NCBI GenBank assembly: GCA_014338405.1
Contig: JTDE01000140.1
Coordinates: 151,078 to 215,077, forward strand
From: Paragonimus skrjabini miyazakii
Lineage: Eukaryota; Platyhelminthes; Trematoda; Plagiorchiida; Troglotrematidae
DNA: 64,000 nt
Direction: 5' to 3'
Part shown: positions 36,301-50,900 of the stretch, one piece after another
How the letters are laid out: each line of letters begins with the position of its first letter
Position numbering within the stretch: position 1 is the first letter of the stretch
Notes under the pieces: model-generated
The model's database searches: none
What the model saw: the letters and a program-made list of their open reading frames with translations, nothing else
Told to the model about the DNA's origin: nothing
Translations under genes and position numbers: made by a program

Positions 36301-38769
36301 TGGGATGGAATTAGACTTAAGAAGCAAATTTCTTGGCAGTACCAAGGTGGCTGTGTGAAACTTTTCTGTAACCGAGACATTTAACCTTGTGGGTTGTTAG
36401 ATGTGACAGTAAGTTATCTTCGGGTGATAGACTCACGCTGCTTCGACAGGTTCCACGTTTTGCCTTTAAGTGTCGGAATTGTGACGTTCACGAAGTTGCA
36501 AGCTACTGTTTTGAATACACCGGGAACACCGTTGCTCAATCAAGAAAACACGACAGACAAAATTCTGCCGGCGTTTATTATCACAGTGAGGCTCACAGAC
36601 CGTAATGTAAAACTGCAGGTCCTCCAGAGTGACATGGCTGTTGAAACAACGAAAGAGGATGCAAAAATATTTTTTGGTACATTCTAGAGTGAAAGGACTG
36701 ATGAAAGGTTGGCTTGATACTACTTGAAGACTGTTAAAACTTACGACGCTAAGCCCTCTCGGTGAGGATATTAGTAGGGTGACTAAGTGACCACTGTTGA
36801 TGACTTTTGTACCCGTTGACAGAGCTTCCAAATGGCTAAACTTCAGCTCGTAAACCAAACGTAGCTCAGAGACTCTTTGCCTCTCTGTCAATCTGTAGGC
36901 TACGTTTCTGGAAGCTTATCACAGCAACCGGTTTACCCTATTGTTATACTCTTCCGTACTACTTGCAATAGATCATCTCAACTGCGTCAGTACTTCTCGT
37001 TCAACCCACTTGCTGCTCATTATTCTTGAAGTTGGGGACAAAAATGTGACCATGATCAGTTAACATTGTTCAGACGGCTCGTATCAGACACGTGTTACTT
37101 AGTCTTTCATTTCGACCAGTTGCATTTGGATCGGCCGATAACCACACCCGGATGTTCATCAACAGATTATTGATCGTTGTCGGTGAGAATGCACAGTGCC
37201 ACGAAACTATGGATAATCTGTGAATTAATGTAAATTCTACATGCTTTCGGAGGAGAAAGATCACGTGAATAAATGGGCAGTATACATCATAAGTCAGATA
37301 CTCAGCAGTTGCATGTTTATAACACTGTTTTTTCACTCTGTGCACGTGTGCAAAGTGCAGTGAATTTAAGTGAGAGTGCAACACCTTACACGCGGCATAC
37401 CGGATTGATGCCTGCTGACCGAGTTGAAACAATGGACACGGGGATTTTGTCCTGAGTGAGGTTTTCCGTAAAAACGTTGTTGCGACCACCCACCGGGTGT
37501 ACCGGATGTGAAAACTAGTTCAAACAAATGGTGCACTTTATGGGATAAAAAGTAGTATCAACATAAACAACAAATATTGCAATACTGCAATATTAAAACA
37601 ACAGTTTATAAAGTGTTTCAGAGAAACATCATAAATATGGGTCGTTTCTCTTAGGTCGTGCCGCTGTCTTTGCAGAACACAAACTCTTCTGCAACCGACC
37701 AATCTAAAATTTACAACTGGTTGTGGCATCCCACGTGACTAACCGAGGTCGATCGATCGTCTGGCTAATCACAAAAATCCACACCATTGTCACCACGTCT
37801 GGGTCACCTGAGCAAACTCCGCTTCATGGTCGTTCGACTGGAGCTCAAAGTTATACTCACTTAAGCGGATTGCCACCTGAATGGTCCCCACATAGGTTTA
37901 TCCGCAATCGGCTGACTGCGAGCCCATACGCATGCGCCTCGTTTCACATGCACGTGAAGCAACGCGAACAGCTATCAGAGCAACAGAGGACACAGGGAAC
38001 ACACAGCAGCCGACCATCTGTACATGATACTGTCGGGAAATTGTCCTTCCATCTTCCTGTCACGTGGTCTGTCGTGATACTTCACATCAACTCATCGTTG
38101 ATGTTAACTCATCTGGCTTCCTGTTGCTAATAAGTCCCCCATATTTTTATTGTTGAACGCTATTTCTGGACAAAGCTTTACCTCGCAGTTCATTGCGTGT
38201 CATATTTCCCTTCTGATACTAATGAGTTGAGGATAAGCATTTCATATTTATATTAGATGGTATCAGTCCACTAAATGTTCTAACCACATGCTTTCGATTG
38301 TCTCAACTACCGTGATATAACCTATCATATTATTGCATCCACCAACTTGACTGGTCTCATACAAGTTATCCCAAAAGTCTGTTCTTAACAACATCAGCAA
38401 AGGTGGAAACAGACCTACGCTATCTGACAGCAGCTGGGGGAGTTCTCCAACAGCTACTTGATATTGTACATCGCCAAAGGGAGCCATGACTCGCCGAGAG
38501 GTTACAGCTGAGCGATGTCATTCAAACAGAGCACACGCCACAATATAACAGTAAGCCGATATCAATCGCACGTGAGTGAAGTAAGCAATCTAGCTCGAAA
38601 TTTTTTGAATCGTTATAAACTGCATTATCAGTTGCTGAGAGTACACTCTTAACATGATGTGTATGTGCAATTTTTCTAAACATTAGAGTAAACCTTAAAT
38701 AAATATCACTCATATTTGATCATAGCTACTATAGTTAAATCCAAGTTCCCGCCACTTCCCTTTGAAATT
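33304..38769. other. Gene-free stretch with several unassigned open frames
   Basis: The longest frames are 36466-36891 (minus, 141 codons), 37070-37489 (minus, 139 codons) and 37723-38130 (plus, 135 codons). All overlap open frames in other phases and none contains a domain I recognise. Around 36390-36690 several phases are open together, which points to composition rather than coding. No repeat was identified. Confidence 0.45.
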
Positions 38770-38925
38770 TGAATTTCATTCATGTTGGAGCACGTCAGTT
38801 CTGTATATTCCTGCCACGCCGAGGATTAGAACTCCGCCAACTCTGCACCGATCACCGGTTAATTGAGCTCAAATTGTGCCTGACCGACTTATCGTAACTG
38901 AAAGCCCAGTCGGCTCATCAGTACG
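38770..38925 (-). repeat. SINE-H copy (-), decayed
   Basis: The plus strand shows GAATTTCATTCATG, GAGCACGTCAGTTCTG, CCTGCCACGCCGAGGATTAG, AACTCCGCC, GCACCGATCACCGGTTAA, then TGTGCCTGACCGACTTATC. These match the ribozyme, B-box, A-box and leader blocks of SINE-H in order. On the minus strand CTGACGT and GAAA remain from the ribozyme core, but the last A of CUGANGA is U and the stems are largely lost. Confidence 0.5.
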
Positions 38926-41900
38926 CGGGATTAGTGACAACCTAATGAATACTGTCTGAACATTTTTATCACATCCCGTCTTATAATATTGCTGACGTAA
39001 TGATGTATGTGTACGGTGAGGGTTAACACGAAATGTTGAAGTAATTCCTTGAACCCAATAGAGATTCGTCTCAAACACGTTTTCATTAACCTAGACAAAA
39101 GAATCTTTAATGTTTTCCCGAAAGTGCGTATCAGTAGGTTAGTTGAAGATTTCATAGGAAAAATGAAAATTGCAGACAAAGTCCACGCGCTTCCGATTCT
39201 AAGACATTCATATGCAAATGATTATGCGAACTGAAAAAATCGTCGCAGAAATCAATTTTCGTTTTTAAAACAAAGAATGTCAAACCAGCCCAGAATACTG
39301 ACAAGTAAGTGATATTTTGAACTGTTGTAAGACGAAAGCCAAAAAACTGAACGTATCGGTTGTTCTATGAATATTTATTACGTCATTGATTCACACAACT
39401 CCGTATAGGTTTTTTCGAGAAAGTTCATAACTATCAAGCACTCAAGAGCAATAAACAGCATGAAGGATTAATTATATGATTTTTTGTATCCCAATCTGAT
39501 GATATAGTGAAAAAACTTACTTATTTGACAGACCAGCATCACCAACAAATAAAAGTGCGTCTACGAATAGTGAACATTTTGAATGTTACTTACTTTTATA
39601 TATCGGTTGTCGGAGGCAATAATTCCATCATGAAGCACCAAAAACTACAAACACGGAATAGACACATACATTCACTTCAAGTAATGTCATTTACGCCAGG
39701 GCAAGCCAACGAGTTACTTTCGCGCATAAAACACAAGTTCTTAAGTTTGGACCACCACAGCTCTGTCAAACTCTAGTAACATGGCAGTGCAATTACTTGA
39801 CAGTATTTCAAGTGAGCCAAGCGGGTCAACTTGGTGACCTCCTGCCGTAAAGTCTTTAGCGGTCACTAATGCGGGATTTCCAGTCCCGAGTTCACCGATG
39901 TAATGCTGTTTTGTCATCATTTGCTTTAGTCATTTGAGGAAGGCATTCCTTTTATCGCTGGGATAGCTTTCTGTTCTGCCTGCGCAAACCTTATGAAAAT
40001 TGTAAATGATCTGGTAGATAGCATGGGAGACAGGTTGTTTAAACAACTGCATTCGTGATTGTGTAAATCTATTTCTCTGGTGATGTGAGCCAATCGTATT
40101 TGAGCGGCTACTTGTGTAGGAGGTAGAGCAGATTCCAATCTGTGCATAATGTCGTTAGTCAGATGATCTGATTTGAATTGCAGAATTAGATATATATCTT
40201 AACTTTGAGCGGTTTGAACTGGCTCAGAACACTTGTATATCATGTGGCAGTTTTCTATGTATTTTATGGGATATCCACTTGCTCGGTGCCTCACAACTCT
40301 AGACACCTCAGGACAACAGATCATCAAACTTCTGCACGTTATCAATCCAAGATATTGATATGCAACCATCACTAAAAGCCACTGGTCATTCGAGGGGATG
40401 TGTTGACTAGAACTCGCCAACGTGCGTTGTGCGCGCACAGTGGTGTTGGTGGCCCAATGCATCAATGTACTTTTGCCCAGTTATTGTCACTTTCTGTTTG
40501 CATGGTTTACGTTTGTTAATGATGAAATTAATCGAACTGCCAGCACAACACATCACTTACCTTTCGTCCACTTCAGTGGAGTGGTTAATAAGAATTCACT
40601 GTTTCAACAACTGTCGATGAACGGAACCAATGTTGGGTAAACCATTACTTCATTGTCGGAAGTCTTTGCGTTAAGGAACATTGACTTCCTGTGGCATTTC
40701 CCTTACTAGAACTGCTCAAACTCCCCAGTTTGTGGTTTTCCTTCTCTGCTCAATTTTGTTTATTGCACATTGTGATATCATTAGGCTTTTCATAAATTTG
40801 AACATACCAGTAAGAAAATGGACATAGGCAATTCGTATTACCTTTTCAGTACCAAACAACAATAACCGAAATTCAAAAAAAATAGTAGGTTGTGGCTGAA
40901 AATATTTAACAGCCATTGGGTTAAAGGATGCAGTGCAAGACTGCTACGTCCTTGGGATTCTAAGGCATGTACGTATTTTTTCTGCTACTCATTTTGCCGG
41001 TTTGGAATGGCTGATCGCGATCGTCTTAGCGAAACGCAGGAAAGGCAGATTACTGTGGCGCTTTTTAATCCTGAACGGTGATTTGAGCTTAACCCGTCGA
41101 CCTAGAGGTAATATAGGACTGCTGATAGAGGGGATCGAAAGTTTACATAATCCACGGAAGAGATAATTAGACTGCGCAGCCATATTTTGAACCCATTTTC
41201 ATATGTGGTCCTTATTTCTAGAGTTCAAGGACCTACCGGTTTTGTCGATGTAGCTTTCGCTGCCGTCAAAAGCACCTTGGTTAGTAGAACTTTTATTTGG
41301 ATTGTCCAGACTCGTTTTACATAAGTGAACTAGAGCTAAGATTCGTTGCCTTCCCACAGAATGACGTACTTTGGCTGAAAATTTGTTAACCGGAAGTATG
41401 CAGAGTAATTTGCTGTTATCACAGTTACTCGATTCTCAGGTCCAGAAAATCGGCTGATGGCTGATGGATTGCCGTGTGGGTGTGTTCAAACGGGCTGAAT
41501 TTATTGACCGCTTGCATTCTTCTGTTCCACCGCCTTACTGTTGAAAAAATGGTGCAGACACCTAGACTGCATGATTTACTGCCTACAATAACGGAATCAC
41601 TTCCAACGATGAGATCAATACTTCTGAGTCCTAACTAGTTACACGTAACCAACAGCTGCCTTAACAAAATCATGGAAGAAAAGTCAACGCAAGTAATTTC
41701 TTCCGATGGTAAACCAATAATGGTGATAACACACGAAAACAAAAAACAACACCCTTTCAAGATAATTTCATAACGTAAACAGTACTTTGGGAGTAACGCG
41801 CGTAAAGAACAATATGATGTACTTGGTCACGTAAGGTTCTTCTCGCCCACTCATTGAAAGCTCCAGCGTACAGTAAACAAGAACAGGAGGCCAGTGAGCC

Positions 41901-44900
41901 CAGTATGATCTTGTTGACTAACCTCGACTGAGCGATTACAAACACGTTTGGCTAACACGGCGACAGTGTCGGCATACGAATGCAGAATGCAATCTTGGTC
42001 GGTTTCTCATTTCCATCAGTTTACCATGTTACTCTTAAACTTTATGAAGCTGAAAGGTCACAACACATGATAGAAAATGCGTTCGATTAATTTATACTTT
42101 TCACTACTCTGGGTCTGTAGCATGTAAGAAACAGCTTAGCCAAATCAATCACACGGAACTATTCTTACGCTGTTTACGAGCATACAAAGGTTGCTCAGTA
42201 CATATGTGGTGGACGTGACTTTCCATACTTACAAAATATTCCGTATATCATGTTCAGTTTGATCTCCAACAACTTCCGATCAATAAGCGGTTACCCGGAC
42301 TTTGATGAAGCAAAATATAAGCGTTTTCGACGAATACAAGTAGACTTCTGTAGTTAAACTGACAGTAAACCGTTAATCTTGGAAACATGCAAATGTGTTT
42401 GATTAAATGAAATAATCAACGATGATGTTTTTCTACTGAATACCTGTTGCTCCTGCGTTATTTTCTAAAACGGAACAGATGCTTTTTCCGTATGCAAAGA
42501 AGATTATCTTCACGGTCGAAAGTGTTTGTTATCTTCACCAATCTTATGGGTTTATCTAAACTGTACGCGTACAAGCCCACGAACGAACTGATAAAAAGCT
42601 GTTTGGAATCTGTTAGTTCCTGTCAGCACTACGCACACTGCGGAATAAAACCTGGGGCTTAGTGAATGAACGTCAGACTTATGAGGGACCACAAAATGGA
42701 AGCCCGGATACATCTGTGAGACCAAGGACTCGTAATCAACGGGTTAGTCGTAGTGTATGTAAACCACTTCGCTCAGCGGATGTACTTTCTTTTAGCGAAG
42801 GCTTAAAGCTGACCCCTTCCGAGGTTTGGTAGTTTCCAAGTCAGCCACAAAAATGTACATTATTTTCCGCCTATTAGAAACGGAATTGGGACAGTTAGGG
42901 CATGCAACGAGTGCTACCTGTCCAATCGTAGATTTAAACTGATCGTATTATGCTCTACTTCCTCAATTCTATCAGTAGAATACTGACTACATACAGGCAT
43001 ATGGTAATTTAATTCAAAACTGATCAAAAACGCTTTCCACTATCAACCCATTGATATATATATATATACGATTTAATTTTCAGACTATTGTGTGTAAAAT
43101 GTGCACTCTAGCAGTAACAGACGTTTCTATCAGTGGGGTTATGCACTTAGGCTGTTGATTACTTAATGAGTGTAATGACACTTACTGCTAATGTCATGGT
43201 TTACTTGACGACACACTAACCGAAGAATCTTACTAGTTCAGCATTTTTCAGAAGCAAACTAAAATGTTAATATCGATCTATGACCCGGCGTCACCATGTA
43301 ATGCGGGTGTATTTTTGGTTCTGATTCCAATGGATCACACAGCAACTATCTGCTAAATGTAAAGTACTACACATATAACCGTTCAGTTTCATCTTGGGTC
43401 AGAAATCAATTACTACTTTCCGGTTTCTAGATGTGCAACTGACAGGATGCAGTGATGGCATACTGTGAAGGCCTAATAATAAACCATCGTTAACAGGTCA
43501 GTTCGCCAATTTTTCCGGTCGTGTGCTTCTTAACCAAAGTCATAACCTGATTCATTGTCTGACTACTAGAACAAATGTGCTAGCTGTGGTGTTGCACTGA
43601 AGCGTGAACGACTGAATATTAATTAAGAAGAAACGGTCCCACTTAACGATTCATAACTGAACCGGCTTGAATAACGATGTTGGGACACAACACAATCAGA
43701 TGTGGAAGCTAGTCTGTATCAGCCGGGACACAGGAATGCAACAATAAAGAAAACTTGGCAGTATAAGTCAAAGCCATGTAAAATCCAGATCGTCATCGGC
43801 CGAGGTCAGAACAGGCGAAGACTCAGAGGCAGTAATGACCATGCCTCAAGTTAAGACCTACGACGGATGCAAAGCGTAGCTTAATGCTGTTATGACAATC
43901 ATCAGACACTTTGTGTGGCTGGTGTGCAGCAGGTCCCTGACGTTGGAGAAAGCCCTTCCAAACCGGCTACCGAGTCACGCCGCCTATTCAGTTCTTCAGT
44001 CATTCGAGGACATGTTCCATCGTCTTAAGGTAACTGGGTCCATCTGCCTTGTCAATACATATTTCAGAGCGTCTGCAACTTAACTAGTAAACTCAGCACG
44101 CATTAATCAGGCATGATAGTGAGGCTTTAAAAGGAAGAGGTGCCAGTGAACTGCTACGATTGAGCAGGCACTAGGTGGTTGCTGTATCCTACGCCGCATT
44201 CGAAACGGCATAATAGCCAGAGTTCTTTTTATACCGGGAGTTTCGAAACAGACATCTTGTGACTTCATAGTTTTCGTTTCCAGTGATCAGCACAACAGTT
44301 CTTTAGGTAACTGGTGTAAAATACGCGTTCGATTTGTATTCAGTATTCCCACCAACCAACCAAACAAAGTTTATGTTGGATAGATACAAAGGCCTATAAT
44401 TCAAGTACTGTTCTCTCGGAATGGATTTAGGGTCCCTTGATGGGCATACGTTTCCATCTTATCGACGGTTCAAACAAATCAGAACACTTTGTTGATTCCA
44501 GGCAAAACTACTTGGACAACTGCAGTGTTTGCGGGCACTGGGACGAGAAAACGGCGAACCACGGACTCAACAATTTAATCATCAGATGGGACACCAGTAT
44601 AGTTTACAGCGCATCAGCTTCATATTTTCCGGAGGTGTGAACGAACACTGTGATAGCATTATTCCTACATTGTGTCTTGCTTTTTGGCATAATGTATCCC
44701 AATTTTTTGTTTCCATGCTGTTTGGGTTGATTGTTCGCGTTACTGTTTTGTAAAGCGCCAGCTGCTATCGGACAAGTTTCGTATCCAGATTCCACTTGTT
44801 CGTTGATTGCATACGCCCACTAATCATTAACTCCTTATATGCAGAACCAGTGACTTGAGTGAACCTTCATCAAGAGGTCTGCAACTGCCCTGATAAACTA

Positions 44901-47900
44901 CATATAACCGCTGACCATCACGGGATCTACAATTTCTGTTCGTTATTTCGAGGGAATACACAAATACAGCTATGAGTGTGTGTGTGTGTGTGTAAAGTTG
45001 AGTTTCAATTACATGAAAGTTTTATCGGATAATTATGTTCCGCATGAAACCGCTTAACATTCAAGAAGTAGAATAACTGGGTTTGTACAGGGGGTACAGT
45101 CAAATAACCATTGATGTATGTTAGTTGTGATGGAATTGAAAATCGATAAATATATTTCATAGTTAACGGAATGGATGAGATCTGAAGACAGGCTCCATTG
45201 AATTATCCCAGGCAACAAGGTGCTTACACTTAGTCGAAATCGTTAAGATCGTGCTGTAAATATCGCGGTGGCTTTGAAAAATGCTTGAATGATATTGATG
45301 CGAGTGAATAGGCTTTCTCAAGAACCATAGGGAAAATTACAAGGGGATTGCAAAAAGCAAGGGAGAAAACAAGCAAAAAATAAGGGGAAATGGACGTACA
45401 AATCTAACAGGCGCAAAGCGTGAAGGTTAGCTTTCTCGGCTAAGTAAACTTGGTTATAACGTGAAGTATTCAGACGCAGTCTAAAAACTACTTATCAGTA
45501 ATGTACTAATGAATAAAAATCAGCTCTCGGCTACGCAGAGCAGCTATGACGCAGTTAGTCTTTAAGCCGCGAGCACGAACAATTTCAAAGTTTTGAAATG
45601 GTTTTGACTAAACGGTGAGAGGCAGACCTAATGGCTTCTTAATAATGACATCAGGATAAATGAGTTAATTTGTATCCCCAAGCTGTAGGCAACAAAACAA
45701 GACTTATTTAAGAGTTGTAATAACCCAAAGACTTGAAATGTGGTCGTCAATATCCGTTGTGGAAGAATGCCAGTTATCTCGCAACAAAATAACGTGACTG
45801 TTATATCGGTTTATATCTTATAGTAAACAAACAGCATAGCAAGTAGACATAATATAAAACTTTTAAGAAAACAAACAATGTCACATTTATACAAACAAAA
45901 CCCGTAGTGCGTGCAAATGAAGCCCACAACGCAAATGAAAGCAACATTTTGATATCATAATTTTGACGCAAATGAATTCGGATCGCTCCATCTGTAAACA
46001 AAATTCCACACCCCATAGATTTAAGATATCCCGGCCTTAAATAACTGAATCCGACTGTAACTATCAATGATAAACGGAAAAATGGTGATTATTACGGCAT
46101 TTACGGAATACATCTAAAAGACAAACTGCCCGTTCGTGATTGCTCAGTTATTGTGTGTTGTTTTTTATGCAATTGTATAACAGAATATACTGATTGATCT
46201 GAAGGCCTATAAAACAGTTTCATAGAACGTCATTCGGCTTCAACCGAAATGACAAAACACTTACCGATGGTGTCAGTACTCTTCGCACAAGTAGAAACTG
46301 TAACTCTGATATCGAAAAAACTTCAGAGTCACACGAGGAATTATCGTAAGGACATCTGCTAAAGAATCTTAGAAACCTCTAAACTGATCGTAATCTTAAT
46401 GCCTAAAAGTATCGTGCGTTCCGGAAATAAGTCTTTTAGTCCTCAAAAATTGCGTGGTTACTTGGCTACCACAGTTGTTTCTGCCAAACAGCATCACTAT
46501 ACCTTGATCACGTAAACCAGTCAACAGTCACTTATCAGCAAAGTCTTGTCAGCTAGTGTATACTGTAAGTATCAGGGAAGCATTTGAATTATACCGGATA
46601 AGTACTCATTTGTGGTCGTCATTGTACGGTAATTGGATTGGACGAACTCTTCGTTACGAGGTCAACCAGTGATTCGCAGGAGGTTGCGATCAATCAGTGT
46701 CTACAAGACGAGCAACCTGGCATGTCAGTGCAACGACTAATCCGAATGGTATGCTGCCGTAACATGGGAGTTTTTCATAACGAGCATCAGAGTAAAGAAA
46801 CTTGCTTAGGCGTGTCACGCACTGAAACAAACAGGCTACAAGCGGCGCGGGGCCGATCAATTAGAAAGCTGAGCATTCGGCGCCAATTGTAATTGATCAT
46901 TTCACTGATACACCTAGTCTACAAAATACTCAACAGAAACTCAATAAACTGATATTTGTTTAATGACAAAATTAGTGCCTTTGAATTCGTTTCAGAAGAC
47001 AGTATGTTTCCAGCAGTCATAACCAGAGACGGGTATATGATGAAAATCAAGATTGTAGTAACCTAATCAATCAAATGATAAAAATGACCAAAATATGATA
47101 ACACCAACAAAGAGTTGTGACGGAAACGTATAAGTGCAAAAGGTAAGTATACAAACAAAATGGAAGACATATTATTAAAAACGGAGCGACTGAATGACAG
47201 ATAAAAGTCCGCTGAACTGAGTGGGCCACCACACGAGAGAAGGATAGTGCCAGAGAGTACGTTCGGAAGACGACGGATAGATAATTCCACAAGCGGCGTC
47301 AGATGACGAACGTTGAACGTCGGCAGATCAGCAGATACGCGGAGCTAAAATATTTCACCGTGCAATTACTTTATCCGCTCAAGAATTCACACAAACAAAG
47401 AAGACACAGACGGTGCGCGGTAACTCCCGTTTGTTGCCGATCAAATTAAAAAATGATAGGGATGTTTTCCAACAAGTGTACGGATGAAGCTAACAGAACG
47501 TTATACACAGAAACGTACAAAAATAAATTACAAAATATAACCGTTATCTGTGGACACTATTGGACCAACGAACTTTGAAAGTGGAGCAAACATATGAAAA
47601 TAATATAGTGGTAGAATGTCAGTTCGCAGTCCAACTTCAGCGACTAAAAGCTGCAATAAGCTTGAGATCGACTGGTTATTCAAATGTTTGGGACAAATTG
47701 TGAGCAACTGGGGACTTTGTCTGTTGACGATGTTTCACTTTTAATACAGACATGTCCCCAAACAGACTGAATCGTTATCAGTGAATTCATTGGTAGATTG
47801 CTCACAAATTGTTCTAAAACTTTGGTTACCGTTGTTATGCTGACATATATCAGTATAGGCAGCTAATACCAAGTTGTTCTGAGGCATCACAAATATTAAT

Positions 47901-49997
47901 GCTCTTCTTTGCTCTGCTCTTGCGTATTTTTACCTACCATAAATTTGCCATTTGGCTAACGACCATTGTAGACGTCATCCGTGAAATGTCTGAAAGTCTC
48001 CGTTGAACTAACAGATAGCTTAACAGACACTTCGATGGATACACAAGCAATATACACAATGGATTCTGATTTCCCTTTTACAAATGTTCCTCTTTATGAG
48101 ACAGGTGAATTTACGTGTGATTTATTTTTAATTAGGACTACGGTGTAATTATTCACATGGAAACCTTGACGATCGTTTTGATTGATGCCTACAGCTATGG
48201 GTGATTGATTAGAAATGACTGACTGACAAGTTTCACGTAATATATTTAAGCTGTCATTACACAGACGACAAGCGAATGAAATCCTGATTTTTACTGATGT
48301 TGTTCATCTTGCCTCATTTTTAACCTTCTTTATAACATTTAACCTATGCTTCCTTCACCTCCCAAATTTGATTTGATTAATTGTTCAGATTTTCTGGGTA
48401 TATTTATTGACAGACGTGCTCCTGGCAAGTTACAGCGTTCAGGTTATCGCACATCCAGCCTGGTTTAACCGGAACACTGTATTTTTACTGCATATAAGCT
48501 AAAGGGAAGACAAAAAGAAACTGTGTATAATTTTGCTGGTAGACGTCTACCCCGAGGAAGTCATCGATTCATAAAATGAAGGTGAACAGGAGAAATGAAT
48601 CCCTCCAGACTGTTCAGAAGAAAAACATATTCCCGTTTTTACAATTCAAACAAAATTTTCTAACGAACGATATTGCGCAAATCTGAAGTCTGCTGTAGCG
48701 TGAATACAAACAGTTGGGAACCAGCGCTTAGCTTAAACAAGGGGAGGACCGGTTCTTCATAAACGCGTACAAAGTGTGCCTAACCAATTTAGCCATCACG
48801 TCGTGTACTAGTTAACTTGTAGTCACAGTGAAGTTTGCATAAGCACGGCAAGTAACCGAACTGATGCTCCACCCACCGGTTGGTGAGGCGGATCCTCGAA
48901 ATATCAGGTCATGTATTTCTGAAAACTCCTGACAATGGATTATCAAATATAACATAACTAGCTCATTCGAAACGTCACGTGATCGTTGCTTGATCGAACT
49001 CCAAATTTATTATTATTTGGAGACATTGTGATGATCTAAATTTACTAGTCGGCGTCTCGCTCACATAATTAGGTAAGGCAGTCCATCAAGTTATCGTTAT
49101 CTTGGTTGAATACTACTTAATATTTGCCTTCATTTGTATATGTACATGTACTGCTCAAAGGAACTATATCGACAGAAGGCTGAACGCATCACGAAATCGA
49201 CTTAAACAGCTGATGATGTACCATCCTTATCTTGTCGATCATTTACCCGAAATCAATCGTCATTGATTGCTAAATCTCTCTCAACAACCAATCAAATTGA
49301 TCCTGTTAGCTTATCAAGTCTACTGTTGAGCAATGAAAACCAGAGGTTACCGGCTTTTTTCGAATTGAAGCTTATCAAAACTGACTAGCCGACATTAATT
49401 ACACAAAAGTGGTCGGAACAATCTACCTGGGTTCCTTCATCCTGGTCACACAATATGGGGTGTGTTTGTAAGGGTGTCTATTGGCAGTTTGTACACATGT
49501 TTCTGATGTATATACCCTCAATAATTTACGTTTTGACCAATATGAATAAAGTAGACGTTGACATGTCACACCATATGTTATAGTTACGCTCGGCAGAACC
49601 GGTTAGAGAGAACTCAGTGTATCAAACGGTTACATGATGTTATTCGTTTAACTGCATCATACGGTTCAGTGAACTTTTCAGGGGTTGAAAAAAACCGATG
49701 GCAATACTTCCGATGCTGGTTAAGTTTGTATTCATGCAAATATTTCTGCATATATGCAATGAAAGGATAAGCTAGTATCGATTCTCAAACCATTAAAAGA
49801 CTAATTTTATAACTTTACCAGAGTTTTTTCGCGGTACACTAAAAAGCAAGCATCACAAGAATGCTATTCATGACTAAGAAAACGCAAGCATATTCTTGAA
49901 TAATCCGAGTGCCACGGTTTGTAATACACACTACTGCATGAAAAATTTGACAAAACGATTTAGCAGTTTTGATAAGTGGCAGAAGAATTTGGCTTCC
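38926..49997. other. Gene-free stretch with minor simple repeats
   Basis: TA repeat at 43055-43068 and (GT)9 at 44976-44993. Frames reach 89 codons at most. The minus frame at 39926-40147 (73 codons, LPPTQVAAQIRLAHITREI, then LNNLSPMLSTRSF) looks protein-like, and I suspect a retroelement N-terminal region, but I cannot prove it. No other gene or repeat was recognised in these 11 kb. Confidence 0.45.
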
Positions 49998-50248
49998 GTG
50001 CGGATTGCACATCATCCACAATTGATCGTCGATGTCACATTGCCATAGAACTCACAGTCGGCCCCTTTCGAAAAGAACCACTAGATTCGATTTTCGCTCT
50101 GATTACATCTCGTCAGTAGTGCAAATCCCTGCCACGACCGGGACTACAACTCCGGCCACGCTTTCATGAGGCAACCACGTTGACCGCTGTGCCATTGACC
50201 TCACATTAGGTACGACCAAATTACCACATGTGAACGTTCAGCCACATT
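49998..50248 (-). repeat. SINE-H copy (-), nearly full length
   Basis: The plus-strand order is CACATCATCCACAATTGATC, GTCACATTGCCATAGA, CAGTCGGCCCCTTTCGAAAA, the ribozyme block, GCCACGACCGGGACTACAAC, GAGGCAACCACGTTGACCGC, CATTAGGTACGACCAAATTA, CACATGTGAACGTTCAGCC. The B box reads GTTGTAGTC on the minus strand and no longer fits GWTCRANNC. No target-site duplication was seen. Confidence 0.78.
50079..50121 (-). ncRNA. Hammerhead ribozyme, core intact but stems damaged
   Basis: The minus strand reads CACTA, CTGACGA, GATGTAATCAGAGC, GAAA, ATCGAATC, TAGTG. CUGANGA and GAAA are intact and stem I has five pairs. Stem II has two mismatches, stem III is weakened, and the triplet is AUC. Activity would be weak at best. 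Confidence 0.6.
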
Positions 50249-50900
50249 TGGACAAACAGAACAGTAAAGATTTCTCAGTTTAAACGAATCAGAAGCAGCA
50301 GCCTGCGGTGTGTTCTTGAACCATTGCGGTTTTACGTACGGGTATTCACTTCATAGTTCCACCCTTGGAGATGACACATTTTAACACTTCCATTCTTTCG
50401 CTTACGCCAGGTTTTTAAGAACGTGCTCATCTGTTGGGTCGGAATCTTGCACCTACACGCCCACGCAATTACGCGTCCAAACTTTTGCCAGATAAGTAAT
50501 ACAACAAATTAACCAAACACGTGTACAAGTGCTTGCCGATTCGTCGGTTAGACATATTCATGTGCCACGGAACTAATCGACACACTTTTCTTGGTGTCTT
50601 ACCTACTCGTGTTCTCCTTACCCGAGCGGGGTGATTTAACATCATCCATCATCTGATCACCAGGCTGGGTGTCATATCTCGCTCACCAAATGGTGATCTG
50701 TACTGGGTGACAGACAGCAGATCCGTGTTTGCTTGCAATAACAACGGAGTTAGTGGCTCGAGTTAATTTTATAGGTGTTCGTTTGTACCACTGGCTTTCC
50801 TTTTGATGTGATGTAATCATTACGAGTTGATTTGGGCCTCTAGCTCCCACTCGGAAAATGGTTGATGATTAGATCGGGTTTTGACTTGTTTGATTAATTT
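50249..50900. other. Gene-free stretch
   Basis: No open frame or repeat recognised. Confidence 0.5.

Noticed and set aside
36387..36891. Overlapping 97- and 141-codon frames on opposite strands
   Set aside because: Several phases are open at once, which points to composition. No domain or splice structure favours one of them.
37723..38130. 135-codon plus frame
   Set aside because: Low-complexity-like residue use and no recognisable motif; no supporting exon neighbours.
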